This document shows positions 1 through 9,661 of a DNA stretch of 64,000 nucleotides, piece after piece (positions within the stretch are counted from its first letter, which is position 1; every line of letters starts with the position of its first letter). The stretch spans positions 441,501 through 505,500 of the forward strand of contig OY978107.1 in assembly GCA_963854735.1 (NCBI GenBank), given 5' to 3'. The position numbers and the translations under genes were made by a program. Source of the DNA: Marvania coccoides (lineage: Eukaryota > Chlorophyta > Trebouxiophyceae > Chlorellales > Chlorellaceae). Under the pieces are notes generated by a model, which was not told where the DNA came from, ran no database searches, and saw nothing but the letters and a program-made list of their open reading frames with translations.

Positions 1-1876
1 AAATTGCCGATTGAATTATGGATATGGATACACTACGGCATTATGCTCTCCTACCCCCTCCAGCCCCCTCAATACAAGCCCACCGGACACCCCAAGCCCA
101 TCTGATTTCACACCTTCCGTCGTCATTCCCTCTCCCCGATCTACCGTCAGAATTGGGGCTGCCGTGGGGGGCGCGATAATTGGGATTCTGAGTGAGTAGT
201 ATTTTTTTCATATACCCAGTGTACTCCGAGGATAATTAATCTCTTAGCTATTAAGTAATGACTTATGTCTCTCAAGAGCGCTCCATGCATGCAACGTCTT
301 GCTTCCTTTTGTGCATTCCAGTTTTGGTGTAAAGGACCCTGATCAGCGATTTTCTTTTGCCCTCATTTTTCTATATATTATTACTGTAGGCATAGGTGGA
401 GGCATCGCCACATTAATTGTGCGCCGTAAAAACAAGAACAAACAGCCTGACCCCGTAATAAACGAAGAGTATTTGACGTCGCCATCAGCAGCGCTGAATG
501 ATCTGCCGCCCCCACTGACCAGTGATGAAGGACCCACCATCTCCAACAACGCGACAAAAGACGACAGTTACCTTTGGGCTACATCACCACCGGTTGAAGA
601 TGGAGGAGAGGGAAGAAAGACAAAATTCTCGCCTTGCGACACTCCTGCCGCAGCTGAAACCAAAACAGCTGCACTCGCAGCTGGAGGCGGCATGTCTGAA
701 GCAACAGCTGCGCACTCACAACTTTCTGCTTCGACCTCCATGGCCTCCATTGAGCTGTCCAGTTTGGGACAGCGGAGCGCAAGCCTGGCTGCTCCTCAAG
801 ACCCGCTCCTTCAGTACGTCAACAGCCAGCTTTCTACAGCCAGTGGCAGATCATCTGTTTCAAAATTCTCCACCAGCTTGGAACTAAGCTTCAAAGACCT
901 CCAGGTTGGAGCCTTGCTGGGGGAAGGCAGCTGGGGACGTGTGTTCAAGGCTACGTACCACGAAACCAGCGTCGCGGTGAAGGTTCTTCTCAGCGAAGAC
1001 AAGAAAGTCACCGCCGACAACGCTGCTTCGCTGCTGAGCATGTCCGCTCCGGTTCTTGAGCGCCTGAAGCAAGAAGCTTCAATCATGGCAAGCCTCGCAC
1101 ACCCTCACGTTGTGCAGTTCATCGGCATGACGACTTTTCCTCCTGCATTGGTGCAAGAGTACTGCGCGCGTGGGTCCGTGCTGGGTGTGCTGCAAGCCGC
1201 GGCCGCAGACCCTGCCGCCGCTGCTGAAATGACGTGGAAGCGACGTTTAGGCGTCGCTATTGGGACAGCGAAAGGGGTGCTGTTTTTGCACGCCCGCTCT
1301 TCCCCCATCGTGCACAGAGACTTGAAGAGCGGCAATGTGCTTCTGAGCCACAACTGGACTGCAAAAATCGCAGACTTTGGATTGGCAAAATGTCTCGAGG
1401 GCTCCGCCCGGTCGGCCTCCTTGACAGCGATGAACCCCCGGTGGCTGTCTCCAGAGCTGCTGCAAGGTGGATCTGCAACGCCGGCAGCCGACGTTTTTGC
1501 ATTCGGTGTCTTCCTTTGGGCAAGTTTTATTTTTATTTTTAAATTCATTCTTTGTGAGTTTCAAAGATAATTATCTTATTCAAGCATGACTTAATTATTT
1601 TACAATTCATTGCAGGAGCTCCTCACCTGGAAGCTTCCTTGGGGCTCAACGAGCCCTTGGACCATAGTAGGGTCTGTATGCAGGGGGGAGCGCCTGCCCA
1701 TTCCGCCGACGCCTTCTCTGCCTGGTCCAGAATGCGGCTGGCCAGGGCTGCCGAGGTACACTGACCTGCTGCAGCGGTGCTGGACTCAGGAGGCGGACCA
1801 GCGCCCAGATTTCAAGCAAATAGTGGAGGAGCTACGGGCGATGGCGCCGCCAGGGACTGAGGAGATGCATTTTTAA
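1..1876 (+). CDS. Transmembrane TKL-type protein kinase, 3' part
   Basis: The gene enters from the left edge; visible exons are about 1-191, 390-1519 and 1616-1876. The first exon encodes a Ser/Pro/Thr-rich stalk, then a Gly/Ile-rich membrane helix split by an intron (phase 1), then a basic stop-transfer (RRKNKNK). After about 150 residues of low-complexity linker comes a kinase domain: glycine loop GEGSWGRVF, VAVKVL lysine, HRDLKSGN catalytic loop, DFGLAK metal loop, SPELL in the activation segment, and a C-lobe ending in RCWTQEADQRPDF. All catalytic residues are present, so it should be an active Ser/Thr or dual-specificity kinase of the TKL (Raf/MLK-like) class, probably a receptor-like kinase whose ectodomain lies outside the window. 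The last intron (1520-1615) fits only as GC-AG: FLW must join ELLTWKLPWG, and the donor there reads GCAAGT. What it senses is unknown. Confidence 0.85.
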
Positions 1877-2221
1877 GTATTTTTAAAGTAAATTTGAATA
1901 TATTAATATTTTTAACCTTTCAAGACCTTGAATAAAAGCTCTACCTCCTATCTTACCGCCATTTGCATTACAAATTCAATTGCCAATTAGCCTGCGTACA
2001 TATTTTCAGGACTAAGCACGTCCACCGCCATTAGTAGCGACCCAGAGCGACCTGGCATCATGTTTAGTAATCCCTCTTATCGATGCCGAATTTCTTTTTA
2101 CTTCTTTTTTATTGATTGTCCCTGTAGTGCATCACAAATCCTTTAGCCAGGGGTTGATCAACTCATGAGTTACAAAATGTAGCCCGGATTTAATAAAAGT
2201 AAAATGCTTTACTCTTGCGCA
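1877..2221. other. AT-rich spacer after the kinase gene
   Basis: The 3' flank of the kinase gene. It is AT-rich with an AATAAA-like stretch near 1931. I see no convincing exon, RNA gene or repeat before the dispersed repeat that starts near 2222. Confidence 0.6.
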
Positions 2222-2600
2222 AGGTTTCAAGTTTTCAAGGGTTTTACATATGGTTTAACGTTCTCCTACAGAAGGCGCTCCTATAGAGACCTGCAAGGCG
2301 ACGTGCCACTCCCCGCCACAGTAAGGCGGGGTCCTTCTTCCATCCGTGGCATCTACCTCAGGTCCTGGGGACGTACGGATACTTTATTACGCCGATACTG
2401 CACCGTCGCCCACAATGTACGGCTCTGGCCCCTGCCTTCCTGAGTCCCCCAACAGCGCGACCGACATGAATAAAAAAAATGGGTGGAAAGCAGGACTTTC
2501 CGGACGGCAAGGGGCCCATCCGGTTTTTGGTTCGCTTTTGGGCAATGCTGGCCCGCCCAGCACCCCTCCCATCTACAGCGTTCACTCAACCCCTGGCATA
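2222..2600 (+). repeat. Dispersed non-coding repeat, copy 1
   Basis: This segment is nearly identical to 7466-7830 across the body: GACCTGCAAGGCGACGTGCC, the CCCGCCACAGTAAGGCGGGG palindrome, through to GTTCACTCAACCCCTGGC. It starts with a TTTCAAG/GGTTTTACATATGG block also seen in the other copies. There is no long reading frame conserved in coding style and no obvious terminal inverted repeat, so a SINE-like or other non-autonomous element is the best guess. Confidence 0.8.
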
Positions 2601-2950
2601 AAGAGGTAAACCTGGTGTAAAAATGCGCTTGTTGCTTTCTTTGCCAGCATGAAAGTCATGGATATATATTATTTATTACAAATCCAGCAAATGTATATAT
2701 TTCTAATAGAAGTATTGGACAGCAGCCTAAGATGGTTTAAGGTTACGCTGGTTGCCGCCGGAAGCATAATTTCCCGCGCGGTCGCACACTTGAAACATCG
2801 CGAAGCGAATGTTATTGTTGAAAGGGAAAGGAGTAGGGTTTAAGAAGCTGTTTGGCTTGCGGAACACCTGCAAATATGCATGGAAGAAAATCACCCATTG
2901 AATCAGCAAGACTCGTTCGGAACGTTGAAAGAAAGAAAAAAAACTCTAAA
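2601..2950. other. Spacer between repeat copy 1 and the secreted-protein gene
   Basis: AT-rich sequence downstream of the repeat and downstream (3') of the minus-strand secreted-protein gene. No coding region is supported. Confidence 0.5.
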
Positions 2951-3807
2951 TCAGCACCAACACACCTGGCCCAGCAAGAATCCTGGTGCTACTTGCCGAA
3001 TTTCATCCCTGGTGCCGCGAACGAGCTGTGCATATGCGTTCATAGTTCTTTGCAACGCCGAACTATTGCCGGTCACCTGCGCAGGCTCAACGTCATCATA
3101 GTCTATGATCCACGCTGATCCCGTTTTAGTCAACAGGGGTCTCGTATAGAAAGCATCCCACCAAGACAGGCCAGTGGAAAGTCTCCCAGGGTACTGTTCA
3201 AACACCGGCGGCGCAAATGTGGTCCAATTGAAAGCGTCCACCACGTTGACGAGCCCACCGATTGAGGGAAGCGGCGTCAGCAAGTTGAAGACGCTGGAAC
3301 CCCCATTGCGAATGCATTTGCCGTTCCAGGCTCCCGACCCAAAGCGCGATGCCACCGCAAAAGAATCTTTGCCCACTCTGCAATATTTCAATGTTTATTG
3401 CGTTTATTGCCTATAAAAAGGGGGAAAATCAAATGATGGAAGCTTGGGCGCTGCATATCTCACATACATCCCAGCACGCATCCATCCATGGGGATTCTAG
3501 CGTCGCTTCGCGGTGGTCCGCTCGCGTTCTTGTAGACCTTATCCCAGTAATCATCATTGGCAAGGGAGAGTGTTTTGCAGAGGTCTTGGTAGCTGGCGTA
3601 TCCAGCCGGCAGCGGATATGGAGTACATTGTGGCTTGGTGCGGCTCTGGCGGCTGCCGACGAGCCGATCAATGACATCTCCTAAAAATATCTGCCCAAGC
3701 TCAGCGATGGTTCCTTGATCTAAAACAATGTTCTGGGCTTGTGCTGTGGCCAGTAAAAGCACGAGATGTAGCACGCATACAGCGCCTGCCCGCAAGATTG
3801 CATTCAT
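2951..3807 (-). CDS. Secreted protein of unknown function (256 aa)
   Basis: Two exons on the minus strand, 3807-3464 and 3377-2951, joined in phase 2 (donor GTGAG, acceptor TTGCAG), giving 256 residues. The start at 3807 was chosen because it gives a clean signal peptide (MNAILRAG, then a Leu/Val-rich core ending ATAQAQ). The mature part carries several Cys, potential N-glycosylation sites (NAS, NWT, NSS) and a C-terminal stretch GTRDEIRQVAPGFLLGQ. That last feature resembles the 'R..PGLYLG' signature of DUF4334-like proteins, but this is only an impression. It is likely exported or lumenal. Its start lies 414 bp head-to-head from the TLC-domain gene, so the two may share a promoter. I cannot assign a reaction. 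Confidence 0.7.
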
Positions 3808-4221
3808 TTCACCCGTTTTGGGTTTGCTTATTAAACTAAACCAACGCCCGAAAATGTTTTGATGGAGGCAGGCAGAGTAAACGAAACAGCAAAAAGAAGA
3901 GGTAATCATAGGCCCGAGGCGAGGTGGGACTTCGGTCAAGCAAAAAAAAATGGTCAAAATTGCGCCCATTTGTGCCAAATTTGATCAGATCGCGTGATGA
4001 TGAAAAAACTCGAGGATTCTGCTCTTTTCATGGAATATTTATAAATTGATGGAGAGGCTGGGCTCCTCGCCCCGCTGTCCGGAAATTTTTGAGCCCTTTA
4101 TTCAAATTTAATGAACATTTTTTTCCGTCCCAGCCTCCCGCTGCATATGAACGCGGGCCAATTTGTGCATGCGCATCATTGAAATCTCAGCTCCCTATCG
4201 TCCAATCGTGCCCGTGCGACC
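3808..4221. promoter_or_regulatory. Divergent intergenic region, secreted protein / TLC protein
   Basis: These 414 bp separate two start codons pointing away from each other and so must hold both promoters. No TATA box or known operator could be assigned with confidence. Confidence 0.4.
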
Positions 4222-5411
4222 ATGCAAGTAAATTATGCCCAGCTTCCCGTCCCTGTAGTTGCATTTTGCAGTGGTCTGCTCTACACGAGCGCCTTGATCA
4301 CCTGGCGTTCCCACTCCGAGAAGCGCTGGAAACGGTCCTACGCCTCCTTGTCGACTGTCGAGCAGCTGGAATGGGCAGGCAAGGCGCCTTCCACCCTCCA
4401 TGCCCTCGTTTTATCAGCGACCTGCATTTATCTCTTCCTCATCGAGGATTTTTTCAGCGATAGCAAGGTACGAGTCTTTAAAAAGCTGCTTAAAAAACGT
4501 GCTGCTTGGCATCTTACCGCATTGCTCTCACATCATCCCAGCCTTTCCCTTTCTCCAACCCTCATTTTCTCATTGCTGCTACCCCTGTCTCCCCCTTTCA
4601 GAAATCGTCTATGTCGCTGCTGCTGAGGACTTCTCCTGTTTCTACCGCCGGTCTCGCCTTCTCTTTTGGATATTTCATAGTCGACATCGCGATGCTGGCC
4701 ATCCACTACCCTTGCGTAAGTATTTTACAGGCTTTATTTTTTCCTACCCATACCGCAAGTGATTCCTTATCTATTTGTGCAGTTTGGAAACGTAGCAATG
4801 GGTGCGCACCACGTGGCAGCCCTGGCTTCTGTGGGCGCTTCTACCCTAACCGGACAGGGCCATGTTTTCACTCTGTCGCTGCTAGCGACAGAGCTCACAA
4901 CCCCGCTGGTGAACGTACGATGGGTGCTGGACAAAGCGGGGCTCAAGCAGCACCCTCTGTATTTAGTAAATGGCGTTGCAATGATGATATCATGGTTTTT
5001 TGTTCGGGTGATTTTTTTGGCTCTCTACTTTTTTCCTTTAGCGTGGAGGCATGCAGAAGAAGCACGTACGGTGAGAAATATACCTTGGGGAGGGTTAACG
5101 AAATTTAATTGCAACATGACGTATAGCTGTTTGAGTGGGTTTATCTGCAGCAGAAAGAACGTTTAGCAGTAGCTGCATTAAGTTAATCAAGAGTTAATCC
5201 AATTCTTTCTCTTATTTTACAGGTGTTGCACACCTCTTGCTACATTTTGTTGCTGTCTGTGCCTCCGATGCTGCTCACATTGAATGTATTTTGGTTCTGG
5301 AAGATTTTCAAAGGGGCACGCTCGCTCTTGCTGCAGACACATGGGAACGTTGAAAAAAAACTAGAAGTTCCGGCGGTTGATGCTGCGAAGAGATACACGA
5401 AAGATGAATGA
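4222..5411 (+). CDS. TLC-domain (TMEM56/TLCD4-like) membrane protein
   Basis: Four exons, 4222-4467, 4602-4715, 4783-5070 and 5223-5411, all joined in phase 0 with GT-AG borders; 278 residues. The order of features matches TRAM-LAG1-CLN8 (TLC) proteins of the TMEM56 type: an N-terminal helix, a WAGKAPSTLHALVLS segment, an EDFF loop, DIAMLAIHYPC, the conserved double His in MGAHHVAAL, then helices containing TTPLVNVRWVL and LNVFWFWKIFKG. About six to seven hydrophobic segments are visible, and the basic/acidic tail ends KRYTKDE. TLC proteins sit in the ER or other endomembranes and act in lipid metabolism or lipid sensing. Ceramide synthase itself is less likely because the Lag1 motif was not seen. 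Its exact substrate is unknown. Confidence 0.8.
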
Positions 5412-5929
5412 CATAAGATGTTCATTGGTGTTGATTTTATCTCCTGATATGATAATGTTTTACCTCGACTTACCGTGCCTTAATTACCACATATAATTTT
5501 TATTTTTGGAGATACCAAGACCTTTCTTTTACTACTCTCGTTGCTTTCATTCTCTCCCCTTGTTCCTATACATTATGTTAGTGCTCTCGGAAGGAAAGAT
5601 CTCTCTCTCCCCGAAATCTCTCGGTTTCTCTAGCTTGGACGATTTTATTTGTGTGGAATGAAGATAAAATATTGCTAAGCCCCCCTTTAACCCTATTTAT
5701 CAAACTCGAACCGCTCGGTTAGTTAGGAAAACCGAGCGGTTCGAATTTATTTCCCCCCTTTTGCCAAGCTTCTTTGTTTTTGATGGCGAATGATAACGCA
5801 GTTTTCGTTTTAGCAGGATATAAAGGCCAAGACTGAGCGATGGCTCTACGAAATGGAGAGATGGGGCATGAAATAGTTAGTCGACTGTTATTAATGATAC
5901 TTTCTTTTGACTACGACGTTGGATGCTTC
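5412..5929. other. AT-rich spacer with a fold-back
   Basis: The 3' flank of the TLC gene. Apart from the inverted repeat at 5706-5744 nothing can be supported. Confidence 0.5.
5706..5744. repeat. Perfect 15-bp inverted repeat (hairpin)
   Basis: The left arm TCGAACCGCTCGGTT (5706-5720) and the right arm AACCGAGCGGTTCGA (5730-5744) are exact reverse complements separated by 9 bases. It lies about 300 bp past the TLC gene stop. It could be a fold-back transposon remnant or a structured RNA end. No T-run follows the right arm, so it is not a classical terminator. Confidence 0.85.
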
Positions 5930-6235
5930 ACTTCCCAAACAGCCAGGGTTGAGTGACCTCACGTAGGAGAGAGGGATGCTGGGCGACCCAGCATTGCCCA
6001 GGCGTATACCTTGACCGGACGGTTCGCGTTCTCGCCGTCCGGAGCGTCTTGCTTTGCACCTGTGCTTGCACCTGTACCAGTTTTGCACCTGCTTGCACGT
6101 CAGTCGTGCCGTCGGGGACTCAGAAGGCAGGAGCCAGATCCTTACATGTGGGCGGCGAGCTGTTTATAGCTTTTAGAATGGCGCTGCTGTGTCGTACGTC
6201 CCTAGGAACTGAGGTTGATCCGGCGGGTTTGTCTT
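5930..6235 (-). repeat. Dispersed non-coding repeat, copy 2 (inverted)
   Basis: Read on the minus strand it carries the family's 3' end (GTCACTCAACCCTGGC) and the internal block CGCGAACCGTCCGGTCAAGG, and reaches back to GATCAACCTCAGTTCC. It is closest to the 7018-7330 copy, with which it forms an inverted pair about 780 bp apart. It seems to lack the family's first 100 or so bases. Confidence 0.7.
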
Positions 6236-6659
6236 TTTTTCTTGCGACCTGCAAAATTTGAGCTGGTAATTTCAGGAAGGACGAAATAGGAAGTGAATAA
6301 TAAGGATGTGCACACTGGTTACCAGGAAAAAATAAAAAGGGGGGAGTGGGGGTTCTACAAATACTCTGAAAGAAGTCGAAAAAAGCTGCGTCGTCGTAAA
6401 CGTCGCAGCCTCATCATGCATGCAAAAAATTATCAGAAAATTAGAAAAAACTAATACTCAAAATTTGATTACATGCGCGGTTTCAAAGTGCACGTGTTTT
6501 ACCGCTTCAAGCAATCAGCGTAAAAAGAATGACAGCCGCCACGGCAGCCACCAAGCCGGTCAAGCGCTTCGAAACTGCTCCAGAGGGCGCCGGCGCGGGG
6601 CTCCCCCCCGAGATTCAACTACAACGGCGCAGGTGCGTGCCGCCTCGCCTGGGATGTCT

Positions 6660-6932
6660 CTAAGAAACACAAAAACATCCAGCGCCATTGCCGCCTTCAG
6701 AATGCATAATAGTCGTCGTTTTCCCATCCGCAGCGATGGTGCGGATCTGGCATATGTAGCCTGCCGTAATAGTGCCGTTGGTCCACCGCCGCTGGAACTT
6801 GGAAACGAGGTTATCAGTGTCCGCGTCGATGCATTTGTGGCCGACTACAATCGCTCTCGTGGTGAAGGCGTCGAGAGGGTCTGCCAGATAACAGGCCTGC
6901 GCCCACCCCGCCGTTCCCCACTCAATACCGTT
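6660..6932 (-). pseudogene. Orphan coding-like exon between inverted repeats
   Basis: On the minus strand a CTGCAG acceptor-like site (6938-6933) is followed by 90 open codons and a stop at 6660-6662. The peptide begins NGIEWGTAGWAQACYLADP and includes VGHKCIDADTDNLVSKFQ and a Gly/Cys-rich end (GAGCFCVS). It reads like real protein, but no upstream exon or start codon is evident, and it sits between inverted copies of the dispersed repeat. It may be a gene fragment carried or trapped by the repeats, or the last exon of a gene I cannot trace. On the plus strand at 6529 a short frame (MTAATAATKPVKRFETAPEG) runs into a possible donor, so the strand of the true gene is not certain. I do not recognise the product. 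Confidence 0.35.
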
Positions 6933-7017
6933 CTGCAGTCGCGTTCGAAAACTAGGACAAGCGGTCGGAAAAAGCTCGCAAAAATAAAATAAAATTGAAA
7001 TCTATGTGGCTTATAGG

Positions 7018-7330
7018 TTTCAAAATTTCAAGGTTTTACAGATGGTTGAACGTACACTAATGTGTTCACTCCTATAGAGATCCGCATGACGACGTGCCAC
7101 AAACCCCGCCACAGTAAGGCGGAGCCCCCCTTCCCTCCGTCGGATCAACCTCAGTTCTAGGCTCTGGCCCCTGCCCCCGAGTCCCCGACGGCCCGACCGA
7201 CACAAAACAGGTGCAGAGCAAATACAGGTGCAAAACACGCACACGTGCATGCAGAAATGCAAGGCATGCAGGACGCTCCGGACGGCGAGAACGCGAACCG
7301 TCCGGTCAAGGTACACGCTATAAATGTGAA
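7018..7330 (+). repeat. Dispersed non-coding repeat, copy 3
   Basis: It starts TTCAAAATTTCAAGGTTTTACAG and shares with copies 1 and 4 the blocks GACGACGTGCCAC, CCGCCACAGTAAGGCGG and GGCTCTGGCCCCTGCC. It shares the GGACGGCGAGAACGCGAACC block with copy 2. It appears to end near 7330, before the family's usual 3' end. Confidence 0.7.
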
Positions 7331-7382
7331 GACAGAAAACAAGGTGGACTCGAGGGAAAACGATATATCACCGCCTTAACTG

Positions 7383-7443
7383 CCCCCAGCTTTTAAACCC
7401 CAGCTTTTAAACCCCAGCTTTTAAACCCTAACTAAACCCTAAA
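7383..7443 (+). repeat. Short telomere-like tandem (AAACCC/CCCTAAA units)
   Basis: Three copies of CCCAGCTTTTAAA are followed by AAACCCTAACTAAACCCTAAAC. The latter resembles two or three degenerate units of the plant/green-algal telomere repeat CCCTAAA. It is too short to be a chromosome end and is better seen as interstitial sequence. Confidence 0.5.
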
Positions 7444-7465
7444 CTCCATCCGGGTAACGAAAGGC

Positions 7466-7830
7466 AACAGTTTCAAGGTTTTACATATGGTTGTAACGTC
7501 TACTATAGAGACCGACCTGCAAGGCGACGTGCCACTCCCCGCCACAGTAAGGCGGGGTCCTTCTTCCATCCGTGGCATCTACCTCAGGTCCTGGGGACGT
7601 ACGGATACTTTATTACGCCGATACTGCACCGTCGCCCACAATGTACGGCTCTGGCCCCTGCCTTCCTGAGTCCCCCAACAGCGCGACCGACATGAATAAA
7701 AAAAATGGGTGGAAAGCAGGACTTTCCGGACGGCAAGGGGCCCATCCGGTTTTTGGTTCGCGCTTGGGCAATGGGCAATGCTGACCCGCCCAGCACCCCT
7801 CCCATCTACAGCGGTCACTCAACCCCTGGC
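7466..7830 (+). repeat. Dispersed non-coding repeat, copy 4
   Basis: Nearly identical to copy 1 (2222-2600) over about 330 bp. It begins TTTCAAGGTTTTACATATGG and ends GTCACTCAACCCCTGGC, followed by an (AT)n run at 7840-7851. The close match to copy 1 points to recent spread or gene conversion. Confidence 0.8.
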
Positions 7831-8061
7831 TAAAAGGGATATATATATATAACCCTGGTGTACTCACAGAGATATGTGGTACCCGCCCTGTGTACCCGTC
7901 CGATGAGACTACGATACCGTGGGGAAGTGATGCATCTGACGTCGCAGTGCAGTAAACAACCAAAGTTTACGCACTGGCAGCTACCATGAGCTAACTAGTA
8001 GGGAGCGAGAACCAATGCATAGAAGTTTAGGAAGATCTTTGATGTAGTAAAAAAAAGTATT

Positions 8062-8172
8062 TGGACGAGGGAAACCTTTGAGTAGGAACTGTGCATCTAC
8101 CAAAGGCGTCCTCCCCCTGGGGTCTCTCTTTAAATCTTATTTCTGTTGAGAAATAAGACTGAGCTTAATTAT
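8062..8172 (+). repeat. Left arm of a 110-bp inverted repeat pair
   Basis: This stretch (from TTGGACGAGGGAAACCTTTG to the end of ACTGAGCTTAATTAT) is the reverse complement, with a few mismatches, of 11699-11816. It holds an internal palindrome, CTTATTTCT-GTTG-AGAAATAAG. The two arms bracket about 3.5 kb with a pair of EF-hand membrane genes. They could be terminal repeats of a transposon, or two independent insertions of a short element. Confidence 0.75.
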
Positions 8173-8516
8173 CCTCGGTTCTTATCGGGCATATGAATAC
8201 ATTACAGGGTACATTCTGACAGAGATTTGAAAGAGAGAAAAAAAGGGTTGTGAGCTCCATATTTAGGGGCTCGATTGCTGCCCGATATGCTTCAGCAACT
8301 AAATATACAATATCGACAGAAAGAAACTCTGGAAAATGTGTGTCGCGTGCGTTTGTTGAATTTTCTTCTTCTTGACGCATACATACATGAGGAGAACAAT
8401 CTTCTACACTTGCTTCAAAACATTCAGCAGTTTTACCTCGTATCACGCGTTTAAATTTGCATACACTGTGTATCATTCAATCAACGCACAGGGTCTTTAT
8501 CCTCGGTTTTCCGGTT
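8173..8516. other. Spacer inside the inverted-repeat bracket
   Basis: A minus-strand open stretch (8476-8165) exists but lacks a recognisable domain, splice context or start signal. I treat it as non-coding or decayed sequence. Confidence 0.4.
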
Positions 8517-9440
8517 TCACTGCCGACGCCTACGCCTAGCATCATCGCTCACTCGAGTAACCCTCCCCTCGAGGATGGCGATGGTGGTGCCGTTGCTGCG
8601 CGCCCCCAGAGTGCGCCGCCCCAGCCCCCCAGGCCCTTCAACAGTGGTCGTGCCGTCGGCCAAAAAAGTGGCCATGCTGCCGGCCAAGCTACTGACCTGG
8701 AGGCCACCCTCGCCCAGCAGCGCAACCTCGCCCACCTGCCACACCGCGTAGGGCGCTCCAGGCTCGGCGTCGGCGATGATGAGGGCGCGCAGGGATGCAA
8801 GCTGGTGCTGGACTTCTGCAGCAGAGCCATTGCCAGAGTACAGTGTCTCCACCCAGCTTGTCAAGCGCGCCTTCTGTATTGTTGTGGTGGTGGCTACCGG
8901 ACCGGCATCGCTACCTCGCACCACCAACGCGCCCGTCTGGGGGTCCACCGCAATCTCAGAGGACTGGGCTTGCAGGGGCTGGCCTGTGGACTTGTCGACC
9001 AGAACATAGGTGTTGGTCACTTTGGTGTCTTTGTTGAGGGCGACCATCGCGTAGGTGAGCCCCGTGGAGGCAGCCACGGCCAGCACTGCAATGACGCCCG
9101 CCAAAATGGCCCCCCACTTGAAAAACGTGCGCTGGCGCTCAGCTTCAAGCAGCTGGGTGACGGACTCGACGATTTCTTCGACGTCGAGCTGGCCATCACC
9201 GTTTCTGCGAGGAGAGTATGTTGCGAAAATTTAGAGATGTGGGGCAAGAAGAAGAGGGCGCGGAAGTTGCCCGGGAGTTGCCAGATGCCTTCCATGCATG
9301 CCGCTAGACATGTAAACCAGGACAATGAGCTCTCGTACGCACTTGTCCAGTCGCTGCAAGCGGCTTTTATACCGAGCAAACTGGGGTGCCATGGACCCGC
9401 TCATTTTGAGAGCCGCAGGGGCCGCCATCTCGTCAGCCAT
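8517..9440 (-). CDS. EF-hand single-pass membrane protein, paralog 1
   Basis: Two exons on the minus strand, 9440-9343 and 9204-8517, 786 bp, 261 residues. The intron splits the EF-hand loop: RLQRLD joins to KNGDGQLDVEEI, giving a D-K-N-G-D-G-Q calcium loop near residues 33-42. A short amphipathic helix (LLEAERQRTFFKWG) and one membrane helix (LAGVIAVLAVAASTGLTYAM) follow, then NKDTKVTN and about 180 residues of soluble domain, ending in an Arg-rich tail. The protein is probably anchored with the EF-hand on one side and the large domain on the other. It pairs with the head-to-head gene at 9662-10696, which has the same intron position and order of domains. The family is unnamed to me; a calcium-responsive membrane or surface protein is a guess. 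Confidence 0.75.
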
Positions 9441-9661
9441 TGTGATTTGTATTTGAACAACTGCAGAAAATACTTCTCTAAATTTAGGGCCGTTCACAAC
9501 CCTGACGAGCCTGAAGACAAAATCCCGAATTTTGTACCGTATATGGACATTTTTTGGTAGTACCGTGCAGTCGAAGAAGAGGGAGTCGAAGAAGAGGGTG
9601 CAAGTCTCGGCTATTTATACACTCGATTGTACTCCGAAACTTCTGGCATTGCGTGGCAACC
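9441..9661. promoter_or_regulatory. 221-bp divergent promoter region of the EF-hand paralogs
   Basis: It lies between two start codons of paralogous genes that point away from each other, so both promoters must fit in 221 bp plus the 5' leaders. A GAGTCGAAGAAGAGG-type tandem duplication occurs at 9574-9600. Confidence 0.5.

Noticed and set aside
7383..7443. Chromosome end suggested by CCCTAAA-like units
   Set aside because: Only two or three degenerate units, with genes and repeats on both sides, so it is interstitial at best.
8165..8476. Possible copia-type RNase H fragment on the minus strand (...VAEAYRAAIEPLN...)
   Set aside because: The resemblance is limited to a few residues; none of the catalytic acidic positions could be aligned with confidence.
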